64,000 nucleotides of DNA from CAIWHR01 sp040007035 (GTDB lineage: Bacteria; Pseudomonadota; Gammaproteobacteria; Burkholderiales; Casimicrobiaceae). The notes under the pieces were generated by a model that saw only the letters and a list, made by a program, of their open reading frames with translations, did not search any database and was not told where the DNA came from. Numbering within the stretch: the stretch's first letter is position 1; each line of letters begins with the position of its first letter. Where the stretch lies: contig JBDTVU010000004.1 in the NCBI GenBank assembly GCA_040007035.1, positions 1-64,000 on the forward strand. Reading direction: 5' to 3'. Position numbers and translations under genes: made by a program. Positions 18,911 through 30,573 of this stretch are shown in pieces.

Positions 18911-19414
18911 TCAACCCGCGAGCCGCTGCTTCTTGCGCGCCCGGGCCGACAGCCGCGCGCGCTTCAGCGGCGAGAGATGATCGACGAACACCTTGCCGCC
19001 GAGATGGTCGATCTCGTGCTGGATGCACACGGCGAGCATGCCTTCGGCGTCGAACTCGAACGGCGCGCCGTGCAGGTCGAGCGCGCGGACCCGGACCCGC
19101 GCGGCACGGGTCACCCTGTCGTAGTAGCCGGGCACTGACAGGCAGCCTTCCTCGTTTTCCGCCTCACCCTCGGCCGACAGAATTTTTGGGTTGATGTAGA
19201 CGCGCAGGTCGTCGCGCGTCTCGGACAGGTCCATGACGATCACCCGCTTCGGCACGTCGACCTGCGTCGCGGCGAGGCCGATCCCGGGGGCGGCGTACAT
19301 CGTCTCGGCCATGTCGCGGACGAGCTTGCGGATCTCCGGGGTGACGGCAACCACCGCGGTGGCGACCTTCCGCAGACGGGGATCCGGGTACTCGAGTATG
19401 TTGAGCAGCGCCAT
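18911..19414 (-). CDS. def: Peptide deformylase
   Basis: Def removes the formyl group from nascent protein N-termini, the step that complements Fmt. The 167-residue protein has all three family motifs: GIGLAATQ (44-51), EGCLSVP (89-95, metal ligand Cys91) and HEIDH (133-137, ligands His133 and His137). The ATG at 19414 begins the normal N-terminus (LNILEYPDPRL). It leads the def-fmt pair and is divergent from the LysM gene. Confidence 0.97.
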   Translation of the reverse strand: MALLNILEYPDPRLRKVATAVVAVTPEIRKLVRDMAETMYAAPGIGLAATQVDVPKRVIVMDLSETRDDLRVYINPKILSAEGEAENEEGCLSVPGYYDRVTRAARVRVRALDLHGAPFEFDAEGMLAVCIQHEIDHLGGKVFVDHLSPLKRARLSARARKKQRLAG

Positions 19415-19583
19415 CGGCGGTCGTGGATCGGGATGTCGCGCCGGGCGCATTCCGGGACGTCCCCAGGGGGGTCGGAAGGCCTGGCTTGCAAAATGCAGAC
19501 TCGGGATGCAGAATCTGCCCTAAGCCCTTATTTTGCGGCAGTTTAGGACGTTAGCAAGGCCCGCCCCTACCGGAAGAGGCTAT

Positions 19584-20693
19584 ATGCGTCAGAAGTTTAG
19601 CATATCGATGCGCCTTGCCGCGACCGCGGCCGCGTTGCTCGGGTTGTGCACGGTTATGGCCGCCGCGCCGGCGAGTGCCGACGAGATCGCGCTCAACCCG
19701 CAGGTCCCCGATCGCTACACGGTGAAGAAGGGCGACACGTTGTGGGGGATCTCCGGCCGCTTCCTCAAGGACCCGTGGCGCTGGCCCGACATCTGGCGGT
19801 TGAACCGCGACGAGATCCGCAACCCGCACCGGATCTACCCGGGCGACGTCATCGTCCTCGACAAGCAGGACGGCCAGTGGCGACTCAGCGTCGAGACACC
19901 GGCGGTCAGGCTGTCGCCGGAGGTGCGCGCCTCCGCGATCGACGCCAACGCGATCCCGAGCATCCCGCCCGGGGACATCGAGGCCTATCTCACGCAACCG
20001 CTGATCACCGGCGTCGACGGCCTCGCCGGCGCGCCGGAAATCGTCGCCGGCCGCGATCCGCGCGTCGTGCGCGGGAACGGCGACGTCGTCTACGTGGCCG
20101 GGCTCGATCCCAAGGCCGGCGACCTCTGGTACATCTACCGCAAGGGCCGCACGTTCACGCCGCTCGAGAGCGACGCGTTCCTCGGCGAGGAGCAGCGCTT
20201 CCTCGGCAAGCTGAAGATCGAGCGCTTCGCCGACGTGTCGACGGGGCGCATCGCCTCGGCCAGCGAGGAGATCTTCGTCGGCGACAAGCTGGTGCCGGCG
20301 CCGCGCGAGCAACTGATCAACTACGCGCCGCATGCGCCGCAGAACGCCGTCAACGGCCGCATCATCGCGCTGGGTCGCGACTCGGTCGAGGTCGGGCGCG
20401 GCTGGGTCGTCACGATCGACAAGGGGAAGTCCGACGGCATCGACGTCGGCACCGTGCTGGCGATCTACCGCGTCGTGGCGCCGATCCAGGATCCGCGGCC
20501 GTCGAAGGAGCCCGACCGGATCAGGCAACTGCTCGAGCAGACGAAGTTCTACCAGCCCGAGCGGCTGATCAACGTGCCCGACGAGCGCACCGGGCTCCTG
20601 TTCGTGTTCCGCGTGTTCGATTTCGTTTCGTACGGGATCGTCCTCAACACGACGGACCCGGTCAACGTCGGCGACTACGTGCGCAAGCCGTAG
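19584..20693 (+). CDS. LysM-domain cell-wall-binding protein
   Basis: A 369-residue exported protein. The Sec signal peptide ends near residue 32 (ASA-DE) and one LysM peptidoglycan-binding module follows at about 44-93 (DRYTVKKGDTLWGIS...NPHRIYPGDVIVL). The remaining 275 residues form the conserved domain of unknown role seen in betaproteobacterial proteins at this locus (between def and dprA). The ATG at 19584 is preceded by GGAAGAGG 4 bases away. It is probably co-transcribed with dprA. Confidence 0.9.
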   Translation: MRQKFSISMRLAATAAALLGLCTVMAAAPASADEIALNPQVPDRYTVKKGDTLWGISGRFLKDPWRWPDIWRLNRDEIRNPHRIYPGDVIVLDKQDGQWRLSVETPAVRLSPEVRASAIDANAIPSIPPGDIEAYLTQPLITGVDGLAGAPEIVAGRDPRVVRGNGDVVYVAGLDPKAGDLWYIYRKGRTFTPLESDAFLGEEQRFLGKLKIERFADVSTGRIASASEEIFVGDKLVPAPREQLINYAPHAPQNAVNGRIIALGRDSVEVGRGWVVTIDKGKSDGIDVGTVLAIYRVVAPIQDPRPSKEPDRIRQLLEQTKFYQPERLINVPDERTGLLFVFRVFDFVSYGIVLNTTDPVNVGDYVRKP

Positions 20694-20743
20694 CGCGCGG
20701 CCATCCCACCCGCCGCCGGCCCGGCGGCGCACTCCGTTCCGCG

Positions 20744-21832
20744 ATGAAGATCGACGCCCGCGCCGAGGCCTGGGCGGCGCTGCACGCGCGCGGCATCGGG
20801 CCGCGCCCGCTGGTCGACCTGCTGCGGGCGTTCGGCGGCCCCGAGGCCGTGCTCGCGGCGAGCCCGGCGGCGCGGCGCGCGGTCGTGCCTGTGGCCGCCG
20901 CTCGCCTCGTCGACGCGGCACCGGACCCCGCCCGGCACGCGGCGACGCTCGACTGGCTCGCCAGCCCGGAGCACGGGCTGGTCGCCTGGGACGACGCCGA
21001 CTACCCGCCGCCGCTGCTCGAGATCGGCGATCCGCCACCGGTGCTCTTCTGCCTCGGCCGACGTGAACTCCTTGCCCGTCCCGCATTCGCGATCATCGGC
21101 AGCCGCAACGCGACGCCGCAAGGCGAGGCCGATGCGTTCGCCTTCGCCGCCGCGCTGTCCGCCGCCGGGCTGGCGATCGTCAGCGGCCTGGCGGTCGGCA
21201 TAGACGCGGCGGCGCACCGCGGAGGGCTGTCGCAACCGGGTAGCAGCCTCGCCGTCGTCGGCACCGGCCTCGATCGCGTCTATCCGGCGAAGAACCGCGA
21301 TCTCGCGCACGAACTGGCCGCGCACGGACTCATCGTTTCCGAATTCGCGCCGGGTACGCCGCCGCTGCGTGCGAACTTTCCCCGTCGCAACCGGCTGGTA
21401 AGCGGGCTCGCGCGCGGCGTCCTCGTCGTCGAGGCGACGCTGTCGTCCGGCTCGCTCATTACCGCGCGGCTCGCCGGCGAGCAGGGGCGCGAAGTGTTCG
21501 CGGTGCCTGGGTCGATCCACTCGCCGTTCGCCAAAGGCTGCCACAAGCTGATCCGCGACGGCGCCAAGCTGGTCGAAACCGCGCAGGACATCCTCGACGA
21601 ACTGCGGATCGCGCGCCCGGCGGCGATGCCTGGCGTCGCCGCCGCCGGCGCCGCGCTGACGGCGACCGAAGCCGCGATCGTCACCGCGCTGGGTCACACG
21701 CCCGCGGGGATCGACACGATCGCCGGCCGCACCGGCCTGCCCGCCGAGACGATCGCCGCGACGCTGCTGGGGCTCGAGTTCGCCGGCCGCGTCGCGCCGA
21801 TGCCCGGCGGGCTCTGGCAGCGGCTGGGCTGA
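20744..21832 (+). CDS. dprA: DNA-processing protein DprA
   Basis: DprA protects incoming single-stranded DNA and loads RecA during natural transformation. The 362-residue product has an N-terminal SAM-like region, the Rossmann-like core (IIGSRNATPQG, VSGLAVGIDAAAHRGGL, GTGLDRVYPAKN, FPRRNRLVSGLA, EATLSSGSLITAR) and a C-terminal winged-helix domain. It follows the LysM gene by 50 bases. Other betaproteobacteria usually have a DUF494 (smg) gene between dprA and topB; none is present here. Confidence 0.96.
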   Translation: MKIDARAEAWAALHARGIGPRPLVDLLRAFGGPEAVLAASPAARRAVVPVAAARLVDAAPDPARHAATLDWLASPEHGLVAWDDADYPPPLLEIGDPPPVLFCLGRRELLARPAFAIIGSRNATPQGEADAFAFAAALSAAGLAIVSGLAVGIDAAAHRGGLSQPGSSLAVVGTGLDRVYPAKNRDLAHELAAHGLIVSEFAPGTPPLRANFPRRNRLVSGLARGVLVVEATLSSGSLITARLAGEQGREVFAVPGSIHSPFAKGCHKLIRDGAKLVETAQDILDELRIARPAAMPGVAAAGAALTATEAAIVTALGHTPAGIDTIAGRTGLPAETIAATLLGLEFAGRVAPMPGGLWQRLG

Positions 21833-21937
21833 CCGCGCCCGAAGCTGCCTGTCACACGCCACTCGCGCGCGGGCGCCCTCGCGTGCGTGCGCCCCCACGG
21901 GCGGGCGCGCGTTAGGCCGCTTCGGCCAAAGGTTTTC

Positions 21938-21967
21938 TTGCCGCAGCCGGATTTACTTCGGTACTAT
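21938..21967 (+). promoter_or_regulatory. Possible promoter of topB
   Basis: -35 TTGCCG at 21938-21943, 18-base spacer and -10 TACTAT at 21962-21967, 26 bases before the topB ATG. A small GGCCG-CTT-CGGCC stem-loop at 21915-21927 just upstream may end dprA transcription. Both calls rest on pattern only. Confidence 0.4.
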
Positions 21968-21993
21968 CTGCCGCTCTTCGCGTCGCCTTCCCC

Positions 21994-24873
21994 ATGTCCA
22001 AGTCGCTGATCATCGCCGAAAAGCCGTCCGTCGCCGCCGACATCGCGCGCGTGCTGGGCGGCTTCACGCGCCACGACGACTATTTCGAGAGCGATCGCTA
22101 CGTGCTGTCGTCGGCCGTCGGCCACCTGCTCGAGATCGGGATGCCCGAGGAGGAGGAGGTCAAGCGCGGCAAGTGGACGTTCGCCCACCTGCCGGCGATC
22201 CCGTCGAAATTCGCGCTGAAGCCGATCGAGAAGAACGAGAACCGGCTGAAGACGCTGCTGAAGCTCATCAAGCGCAAGGACGTCGGCGCTCTCGTCAACG
22301 CCTGCGACGCGGGCCGCGAGGGCGAACTCATCTTCCGCTACATCGTCCAGTACGCGAAGGCAGCGAAGCCGGTGTCGCGGCTGTGGCTGCAGTCGATGAC
22401 GCCGGCGGCGATCCGCGACGGCTTCGCGAAACTCCGCAGCGACGCCGAGATGCGGCCGCTGGCCGACGCCGCCGTCTGCCGCTCCGAGTCCGACTGGCTT
22501 GTCGGCATCAACGGCACGCGGGCGATGACGGCGTTCAACTCGAAGTCCGGCGGCTTCCAGCTCACCACCGTGGGTCGAGTGCAGACGCCCACACTCGCGA
22601 TCATGGTCGAGCGCGAGGAGAAGATCCGCGCGTTCGTCCCGCGCAACTACTGGGAAGTGCAGGGCACGTTCCGCGCGAGCGGCGGCGAGTACCCGGGCCG
22701 CTGGTTCGACGAGAAGTGGAAGAAGAAGGACGACGACCCCGACGCCCGCGCCGAGCGGCTGTGGGACGAGGCAAGGGCGCGCGCGCTGGCGGCGAAATGC
22801 GCCGGGCAGCCCGGCGTGGTCACCGAGGAATCGAAGCCGTCGACGCAGGGACCGCCGCTGCTCTACGACCTCACGAGCCTGCAGCGCGAGGCCAACGGGC
22901 GGTTCGGCCTGTCGGCGCGCACGACGCTGTCACTGGCGCAATCGCTCTACGAGAAGCACAAGGCGCTGACCTATCCGCGGACCGACTCGCGGGCGCTGCC
23001 GGAAGACTACGTGGCGACCGTCGTCGCGACGATGGAGGCGCTGAAGGAGTCCACCGCGTACAGCGTGCTGGCGGCGCGAGTGCTGAAGCAGAAGTGGGTG
23101 AAGCCGAACCCGCGGATATTCGACAACGCGAAGATCTCGGACCACTTCGCGATCATCCCGACGCTGGTCCAGCCGAAGCACCTGAACGAGCTCGAGGCCA
23201 AGCTCTACGATTTCGTCGTCAAGCGCTTTCTCGCCGCGTTCTACCCGGCCGCCGAGTTCACGGTGACCACGCGCATCACCCGGGTCGCCGGCGAGCCGTT
23301 CAAGTCCGAAGGCCGTGTGCTGGTCAATCCCGGCTGGCTCGCCGTGTACGGCAAGGAAGCGCAGGGCGAACAGGGCACACTGGCCGCGGTCGCGCCCGGG
23401 GAGAAGGTCGCCACCGAGAAGGTCGACGTCGTCGCTGCGACCACGCGAGCGCCGCCGCGGCTCAACGAAGCGACGCTGCTCTCGGCGATGGAGGGCGCCG
23501 GCAAGCTGATCGACGACGAGGAGCTGCGCGAGGCGATGCGCGAGAAGGGACTCGGCACGCCGGCAACCCGCGCGCAGATCATCGAGGGGCTGATCAGCGA
23601 GAAGTACATTTACCGCGACGGCAAGGAGCTGGTGCCCACCGCGAAGGCGTTTTCGCTGATGACGCTGCTGCACGGCCTCGGCGTGCCTGAGCTCTTCTCG
23701 CCCGAGCTCACCGCCGAGTGGGAGTTCAAGCTCGCGCAGATGGAGCACGGCAAGCTCAAGCGTGAGACGTTCATGCGCGAAATCGTCCGCATGACCGAGC
23801 ACATCGTGGGGCAGGCGAAGGGCTACAGCAGCGATACGATTCCCGGCGACTTCGGCACGCTGTCGGCGCGCTGCCCGAAGTGCGGCGGCGAAGTCCACGA
23901 GAACTACAAGAAGTTCCAGTGCCAGGCCTGCGAGTTCGGCTTCTGGAAGATCATGGGCGGCCGCCAGCTCGAGGTGGCCGAGGCCGACACGCTGCTGCGC
24001 GATCGCCTGGTCGGCCCGCTCGAGGGCTTCCGCAGCCGCCTCGGGCGGCCGTTCACCGCGTCGATCAAGCTCACCGACGCCCACGAGGTCACGTTCGATT
24101 TCGACGGCGGCGCCGGTGACGACGGCGCCGAGGCGCCCGACTTCAGCGGCCAGGAGTCTCTCGGCGCCTGCCCGAAGTGCGCGTCCCGGGTGTTCGAAAT
24201 GCCGCAGGCCTATGTCTGCGAGAAAGCCGTCGGCCCCGACAAGACCTGCGATTTCCGCTCCGGCCGCGTGATCCTGCAGCGTCCGATCGAGCGGGTGCAG
24301 GTGCAAAAGCTGCTCGCGACCGGCAAGACCGATCTGCTGCAGTTCGTCTCGGCGCGGACGCGGCGTCCGTTCTCGGCGTTCCTCGCAAGGCAGGGGGACG
24401 GCAAGATCGGCTTCGAGTTCGAGGCCAAGGACGGCGCGAAAGGCAAGGGGGTCCGCGGCCCCGCCGCGCTGCGCGTGCTGGGCGCGCACCCGGAGGACGG
24501 CAAGCCGGTCGAGCTCCACACGGGCCGCTACGGCCCCTACGTCAAGCACGGCGACGTCAACGCGACGCTGCCTGATCGCGACAAGGTCGACGCGGTGACG
24601 CTCGACGAGGCGCTCGTCCTGCTCGCGGCGAAGGCCGAGCAGGGCGGCGGCAAGCGCGCGAAGCCCGCACGCGCACGCGCCGCGCGGGAACCGAAAGCGG
24701 CCGAGCCCGCCGCCTATGCGCCGACCGGCACCGGGCGGCGCAAGACGGCGACGGCGAAAGCGGCACCCGCCGCGCCCGCCGCCAAAGCGCCCCCGAAAGC
24801 GCGGCCGCGCGGTGGCGCTGCGGTCGCTGCGACACCCGCCGCGAAGAAGAAACGTCGCCCCGCGGCGACGTGA
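21994..24873 (+). CDS. topB: DNA topoisomerase III, with long basic C-terminal tail
   Basis: A type IA topoisomerase of 959 residues. The TOPRIM domain starts SLIIAEKPSVA and includes NACDAGREGELIFRYI; the catalytic tyrosine is Tyr327 in LTYPRTDSRALP. Downstream are a four-cysteine zinc module (CPKCGG...CQAC) and a second cysteine-containing repeat (ACPKCASR...CEK) of topoisomerase C-terminal type. The last 80 residues or so are Ala/Lys/Arg/Pro-rich and histone-H1-like, probably a nonspecific DNA-binding tail. It is longer than E. coli TopB (about 650 residues) because of these additions, a form common in betaproteobacteria. Confidence 0.93.
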   Translation: MSKSLIIAEKPSVAADIARVLGGFTRHDDYFESDRYVLSSAVGHLLEIGMPEEEEVKRGKWTFAHLPAIPSKFALKPIEKNENRLKTLLKLIKRKDVGALVNACDAGREGELIFRYIVQYAKAAKPVSRLWLQSMTPAAIRDGFAKLRSDAEMRPLADAAVCRSESDWLVGINGTRAMTAFNSKSGGFQLTTVGRVQTPTLAIMVEREEKIRAFVPRNYWEVQGTFRASGGEYPGRWFDEKWKKKDDDPDARAERLWDEARARALAAKCAGQPGVVTEESKPSTQGPPLLYDLTSLQREANGRFGLSARTTLSLAQSLYEKHKALTYPRTDSRALPEDYVATVVATMEALKESTAYSVLAARVLKQKWVKPNPRIFDNAKISDHFAIIPTLVQPKHLNELEAKLYDFVVKRFLAAFYPAAEFTVTTRITRVAGEPFKSEGRVLVNPGWLAVYGKEAQGEQGTLAAVAPGEKVATEKVDVVAATTRAPPRLNEATLLSAMEGAGKLIDDEELREAMREKGLGTPATRAQIIEGLISEKYIYRDGKELVPTAKAFSLMTLLHGLGVPELFSPELTAEWEFKLAQMEHGKLKRETFMREIVRMTEHIVGQAKGYSSDTIPGDFGTLSARCPKCGGEVHENYKKFQCQACEFGFWKIMGGRQLEVAEADTLLRDRLVGPLEGFRSRLGRPFTASIKLTDAHEVTFDFDGGAGDDGAEAPDFSGQESLGACPKCASRVFEMPQAYVCEKAVGPDKTCDFRSGRVILQRPIERVQVQKLLATGKTDLLQFVSARTRRPFSAFLARQGDGKIGFEFEAKDGAKGKGVRGPAALRVLGAHPEDGKPVELHTGRYGPYVKHGDVNATLPDRDKVDAVTLDEALVLLAAKAEQGGGKRAKPARARAAREPKAAEPAAYAPTGTGRRKTATAKAAPAAPAAKAPPKARPRGGAAVAATPAAKKKRRPAAT

Positions 24874-25157
24874 CCGCCGTCCGCGTCGACGTCGAGATAC
24901 GTCTGCGCGGCGATGTATTCGTCGTTGACGAATTTCCGCGGGTGCACGCGATGGTCGGGCTCCGCGTACAGGACGTCGGGGTGCGCGGCGAGCGCCTGCG
25001 CGAACGTGCGTGCCGCGTCGCCGCCCATCGGCGCCGGCGGCGCGACCACGTGCGCGCCGACGGCGATCGCCGGCACCGCGGACAGTCCCAGCGCCAGCGC
25101 GAGGGCGCGCAGACGCCGGCTGCGCCTGCGCAGGACCGCAGCGGGAATCCGATTCAC
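24874..25157 (-). pseudogene. Truncated subtilisin-family (S8) peptidase, propeptide end only
   Basis: From a GTG at 25157 the minus strand encodes a basic N-terminus, a hydrophobic signal-like segment (LALALGLSAVPAIAVGAHVV) and then AAHPDVLYAEPDHRVHP, followed by FVNDEYIAAQTYL. This matches the end of an I9 propeptide and the (P)ND...Q linker that precedes the catalytic domain of S8 peptidases. Similarity stops near 24897, and the frame then runs into the antisense of topB, so the whole Asp/His/Ser catalytic domain is missing. From 25158 to 25334 I see nothing recognisable. Confidence 0.55.
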
Positions 25158-25334
25158 ATCATGTCCATCGTCGACGAAACCGTGGGGGGCTTCGCTCGCG
25201 CCCTGTTTCGCCCGGTCCGAGATTCTACCCAACGATGCCCGAGGCGGCGGCCGCCGCCGGGCAGCCGGCCGGAACCATCGGGCTACCGTCGCGCGCAGTC
25301 GATCGCCGCCGCGGGCAGCACCGGCCGCGCCGAC

Positions 25335-26777
25335 TCAGGGCGCGATGTACGCCGTCTTCACCGTCGTGAAGAACTCGGCGGCGTAGCGTCCCTGCTCGCG
25401 CGAGCCGTAGCTCGAGCCTTTGCGGCCCCCGAACGGCACGTGGTAATCGACGCCGGCCGTGGGCAGATTCACCATCACCATCCCCGCCTGCGCGTGCCGC
25501 GTGAAATGCGACGCGTGCTTCAGCGACGTGGTGACGATGCCCGAGCACAGGCCGAATTCGGTGTCGTTGGCGAGCGCCAGCGCCTCGTCGTAGTCCTTCG
25601 CGCGAATCACCACCGCCACCGGGCCGAAGATCTCCTCGCGCGCGATCCGCATCGCGTTGGTCGCACCGGTGAAGAGCGCCGGTGCGAGGTAGAACCCGTC
25701 CTTCGCCCGCTTCACGCGCTCGCCGCCGAACGCGAGCGTCGCGCCCTCGTCGCGGCCGATGGCGAGATACTTCAAGTCGGTGTCGAGTTGGCTCTGGTCG
25801 ACGACGGGGCCGATGTCGGTTCCCGGCGCGAGCGCATCGTCGACCTTGAGCGAGGCGAGTTTTTCCTTCACCGCGACGACGAATCGGTCGTGGATGCCGG
25901 CGGTGACGATCAGCCGCGACGACGCCGTGCACCGCTGCCCGGTCGAGAAATATGCGCCTTGGACCGCGCAGTTGACCGCCGTCAGAAGATCCGCGTCGTC
26001 GAGCACGACCAGCGGGTTCTTGCCGCCCATCTCGAGCTGTACCTTCGCCATCCGGCCGACGGCTTTCGCGGCGATCGCGCGGCCGGTCTCGACCGACCCG
26101 GTGAAGCTGATCGCGGCGACGTCGGGGTGCGTGACCAGCGTCTCGCCGACCACCGAGCCGCGGCCCATGACCAGGTTGAACACGCCTCCCGGCAGCCCGG
26201 CCTTGGCCAGGATTTCCGCCAGCGCCCACGCGCATCCGGGGACCAGATCGGCGGGCTTCATCACGACGGTGTTGCCGTACGCGAGCGCCGGCGCGATCTT
26301 CCACGCCGGGATCGCGATCGGGAAATTCCACGGCGTGATCAGGCCGACGACGCCGATCGGCTCGCGCGTCACCTCGACGTCGACGCCCGGCCGTACCGAC
26401 GGCAGCTTCTCCCCGGCGAGACGCAGCACCTCGCCGGCGAAGAATTTGAAGATGTGGCCCGCGCGCGCCGCCTCGCCGACGCCTTCCGGCAGCGTCTTGC
26501 CTTCCTCGCGCGCGAGCAGGCGGCCGAGCTCGTCCTTGCGCGCCAGGATCTCGGTGCCGGCGCGATCGAGGATGCTCGACCGCTCCTGGATCGATCCCGT
26601 CGCCCACGCCGGGAACGCCTGCTTCGCTGCGGCGATCGCGGCGCGCGCCTGCGCCGCGTCGGCCTGCGCGTATTCGCCGATGACGTCGGTCGTGTCGGAC
26701 GGGTTGCGGTTCTGCGTCGTCGTGGCACCGGCGACCCAGTCGCCGCCGATGTAGTTGCGATGCGTGGAAGTGGTCAT
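25335..26777 (-). CDS. Aldehyde dehydrogenase, probable alpha-ketoglutarate semialdehyde dehydrogenase
   Basis: A 480-residue NAD(P)-dependent aldehyde dehydrogenase. It has the ALDH motifs TPWNFPIAIPAWKIAPALAYGNTVVMKPA, SFTGSVETG, the general base in LEMGGKNP and the catalytic cysteine in GQRCTASSR. The sequence around RNPSDTTDVIG and HVPFGGRKGSSYGSREQG resembles the 2,5-dioxovalerate (alpha-ketoglutarate semialdehyde) dehydrogenases. Its partner 33 bases upstream is a fumarylacetoacetase-fold protein of the sugar-acid dehydratase type, which supports the last step of the Weimberg pathway. Substrate remains inferred. Confidence 0.85.
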   Translation of the reverse strand: MTTSTHRNYIGGDWVAGATTTQNRNPSDTTDVIGEYAQADAAQARAAIAAAKQAFPAWATGSIQERSSILDRAGTEILARKDELGRLLAREEGKTLPEGVGEAARAGHIFKFFAGEVLRLAGEKLPSVRPGVDVEVTREPIGVVGLITPWNFPIAIPAWKIAPALAYGNTVVMKPADLVPGCAWALAEILAKAGLPGGVFNLVMGRGSVVGETLVTHPDVAAISFTGSVETGRAIAAKAVGRMAKVQLEMGGKNPLVVLDDADLLTAVNCAVQGAYFSTGQRCTASSRLIVTAGIHDRFVVAVKEKLASLKVDDALAPGTDIGPVVDQSQLDTDLKYLAIGRDEGATLAFGGERVKRAKDGFYLAPALFTGATNAMRIAREEIFGPVAVVIRAKDYDEALALANDTEFGLCSGIVTTSLKHASHFTRHAQAGMVMVNLPTAGVDYHVPFGGRKGSSYGSREQGRYAAEFFTTVKTAYIAP

Positions 26778-26810
26778 GGCCTTCGTGCCTCGAAAAAAGT
26801 GCGCAGCGCG

Positions 26811-27989
26811 CTACAGCAACCCGCGCTGCGCGAGGTTGCGCATCAGTGCGCCCGTGCCGAACGTCCACGGCGCGATGCGATTGGTGCGGTCGACGCGATT
26901 GATGATCGCGCCGAGCCGCGGCGTGCGCACGGTGACGACGTCGCCGACGACGTGGGTGAAGCCCTGGCCCGGCGCGTGGCGGTCCTTCGTCGGCGCGAAC
27001 ATCGTGCCGAGGAACAGCATGAACCCGTCCGGGTACTGGTGATTGGCGCCGATCGCCTGCGCCACGAGGTCCAGCGGGTCGCGGCTGATCTTCGCCATCG
27101 ACGATGCGCCGTCGAGCACGAAGCCGTCGGGCCCGTCGACGCGCATCGCGAGCTCGCAGCCGCGGACGTCGTCGATGCCGAACCGCCCGTCGAACAGCCG
27201 GACGAAGGGGCCGATCGCGCACGACGCGTTGTTGTCCTTCGCCTTGCCGAGCAGGAGCGCGCTTCGGCCCTCGAAGTCGCGCAGGTTGACGTCGTTGCCG
27301 AGCGTCGCGCCGACGGTGGTGCCTCGGCTGTTCACCGCGAGCACGATTTCCGGTTCCGGATTGTTCCAGTCGGATCCCGGATGGAGACCGACGTCGGCGC
27401 CCGACCCAACCGCCGACATCGGCTGCGACTTGGTGAAGATCTCGGCGTCCGGCCCGATGCCGACTTCGAGATACTGCGACCACACGTTCTCGGCGATGAG
27501 CACGGCCTTCAGCCGCGCGGCCTCGGGCGATCCGGGCCGGATCGCCGACAGGTTGTCGCCGATCACCGCGACGATCGAGCTGCGCACGCTGGCGGCCTTG
27601 CCCGCATCGCCACGCGCCTGCTCCTCGATCACCCGCTCCAGCATGCTGGCGACGAAGGTGACGCCGGCGGCCTTGATCGCCTGCAGGTCGCAGGGCGCGA
27701 GCAGCCAGGGCTCGTTGGCGTCGCGGTCGCGTTCCGACGAATTCGCGAAGGCGGCGGGAAGCGCGGCGACCCGCGGCAACTCGCCGGCGCCGCGGATCGC
27801 CGCCACGGGATCGTCCTGCTCCAGCAGGTCGCGCATCGTCGGCGCGACGCGCGACAGGTCGACGAGGTCGTCACCGCGGATCTGCACCAGCACCGGACCC
27901 GCGACCGCCGGCGACCACAGCCGGCCGACCAGCATCGCCTGCGCACGATCGACGGGCAGGCAGGCCTCCGGGGTGAGGCGGGATTTCAT
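26811..27989 (-). CDS. Fumarylacetoacetate hydrolase-family protein, possible 2-keto-3-deoxy-pentonate dehydratase
   Basis: A 392-residue protein with a C-terminal FAH-fold domain: the metal-binding Glu pair lies in NNPEPEIVLAV and the GNDVNLRDFEGRS segment follows. A long N-terminal region of about 130 residues distinguishes it from simple acylpyruvases and matches the XylX/AraD1 class that dehydrates 2-keto-3-deoxy-xylonate or -arabinonate to alpha-ketoglutarate semialdehyde. Pairing with a semialdehyde dehydrogenase fits that reaction. The upstream pathway enzymes are not in this window. It is downstream of gyrB with 69 bases between. Confidence 0.78.
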   Translation of the reverse strand: MKSRLTPEACLPVDRAQAMLVGRLWSPAVAGPVLVQIRGDDLVDLSRVAPTMRDLLEQDDPVAAIRGAGELPRVAALPAAFANSSERDRDANEPWLLAPCDLQAIKAAGVTFVASMLERVIEEQARGDAGKAASVRSSIVAVIGDNLSAIRPGSPEAARLKAVLIAENVWSQYLEVGIGPDAEIFTKSQPMSAVGSGADVGLHPGSDWNNPEPEIVLAVNSRGTTVGATLGNDVNLRDFEGRSALLLGKAKDNNASCAIGPFVRLFDGRFGIDDVRGCELAMRVDGPDGFVLDGASSMAKISRDPLDLVAQAIGANHQYPDGFMLFLGTMFAPTKDRHAPGQGFTHVVGDVVTVRTPRLGAIINRVDRTNRIAPWTFGTGALMRNLAQRGLL

Positions 27990-28058
27990 TGGCGGATCGA
28001 GTTGCCGGTGCCGAGTGTAACGCGCCGCAGGATCAGGCGCGAACGCTATCGGTCGCCG

Positions 28059-30482
<2,424 letters not shown>

Positions 30483-30573
30483 CGTGACTTTCGGTTGAAT
30501 GCGGTGAGGCCTGAAACACCGGCGCCGACCCGGAGGTCGGCGCCGCAGCGTACGAATCGGGGCGTGCCGCGAC

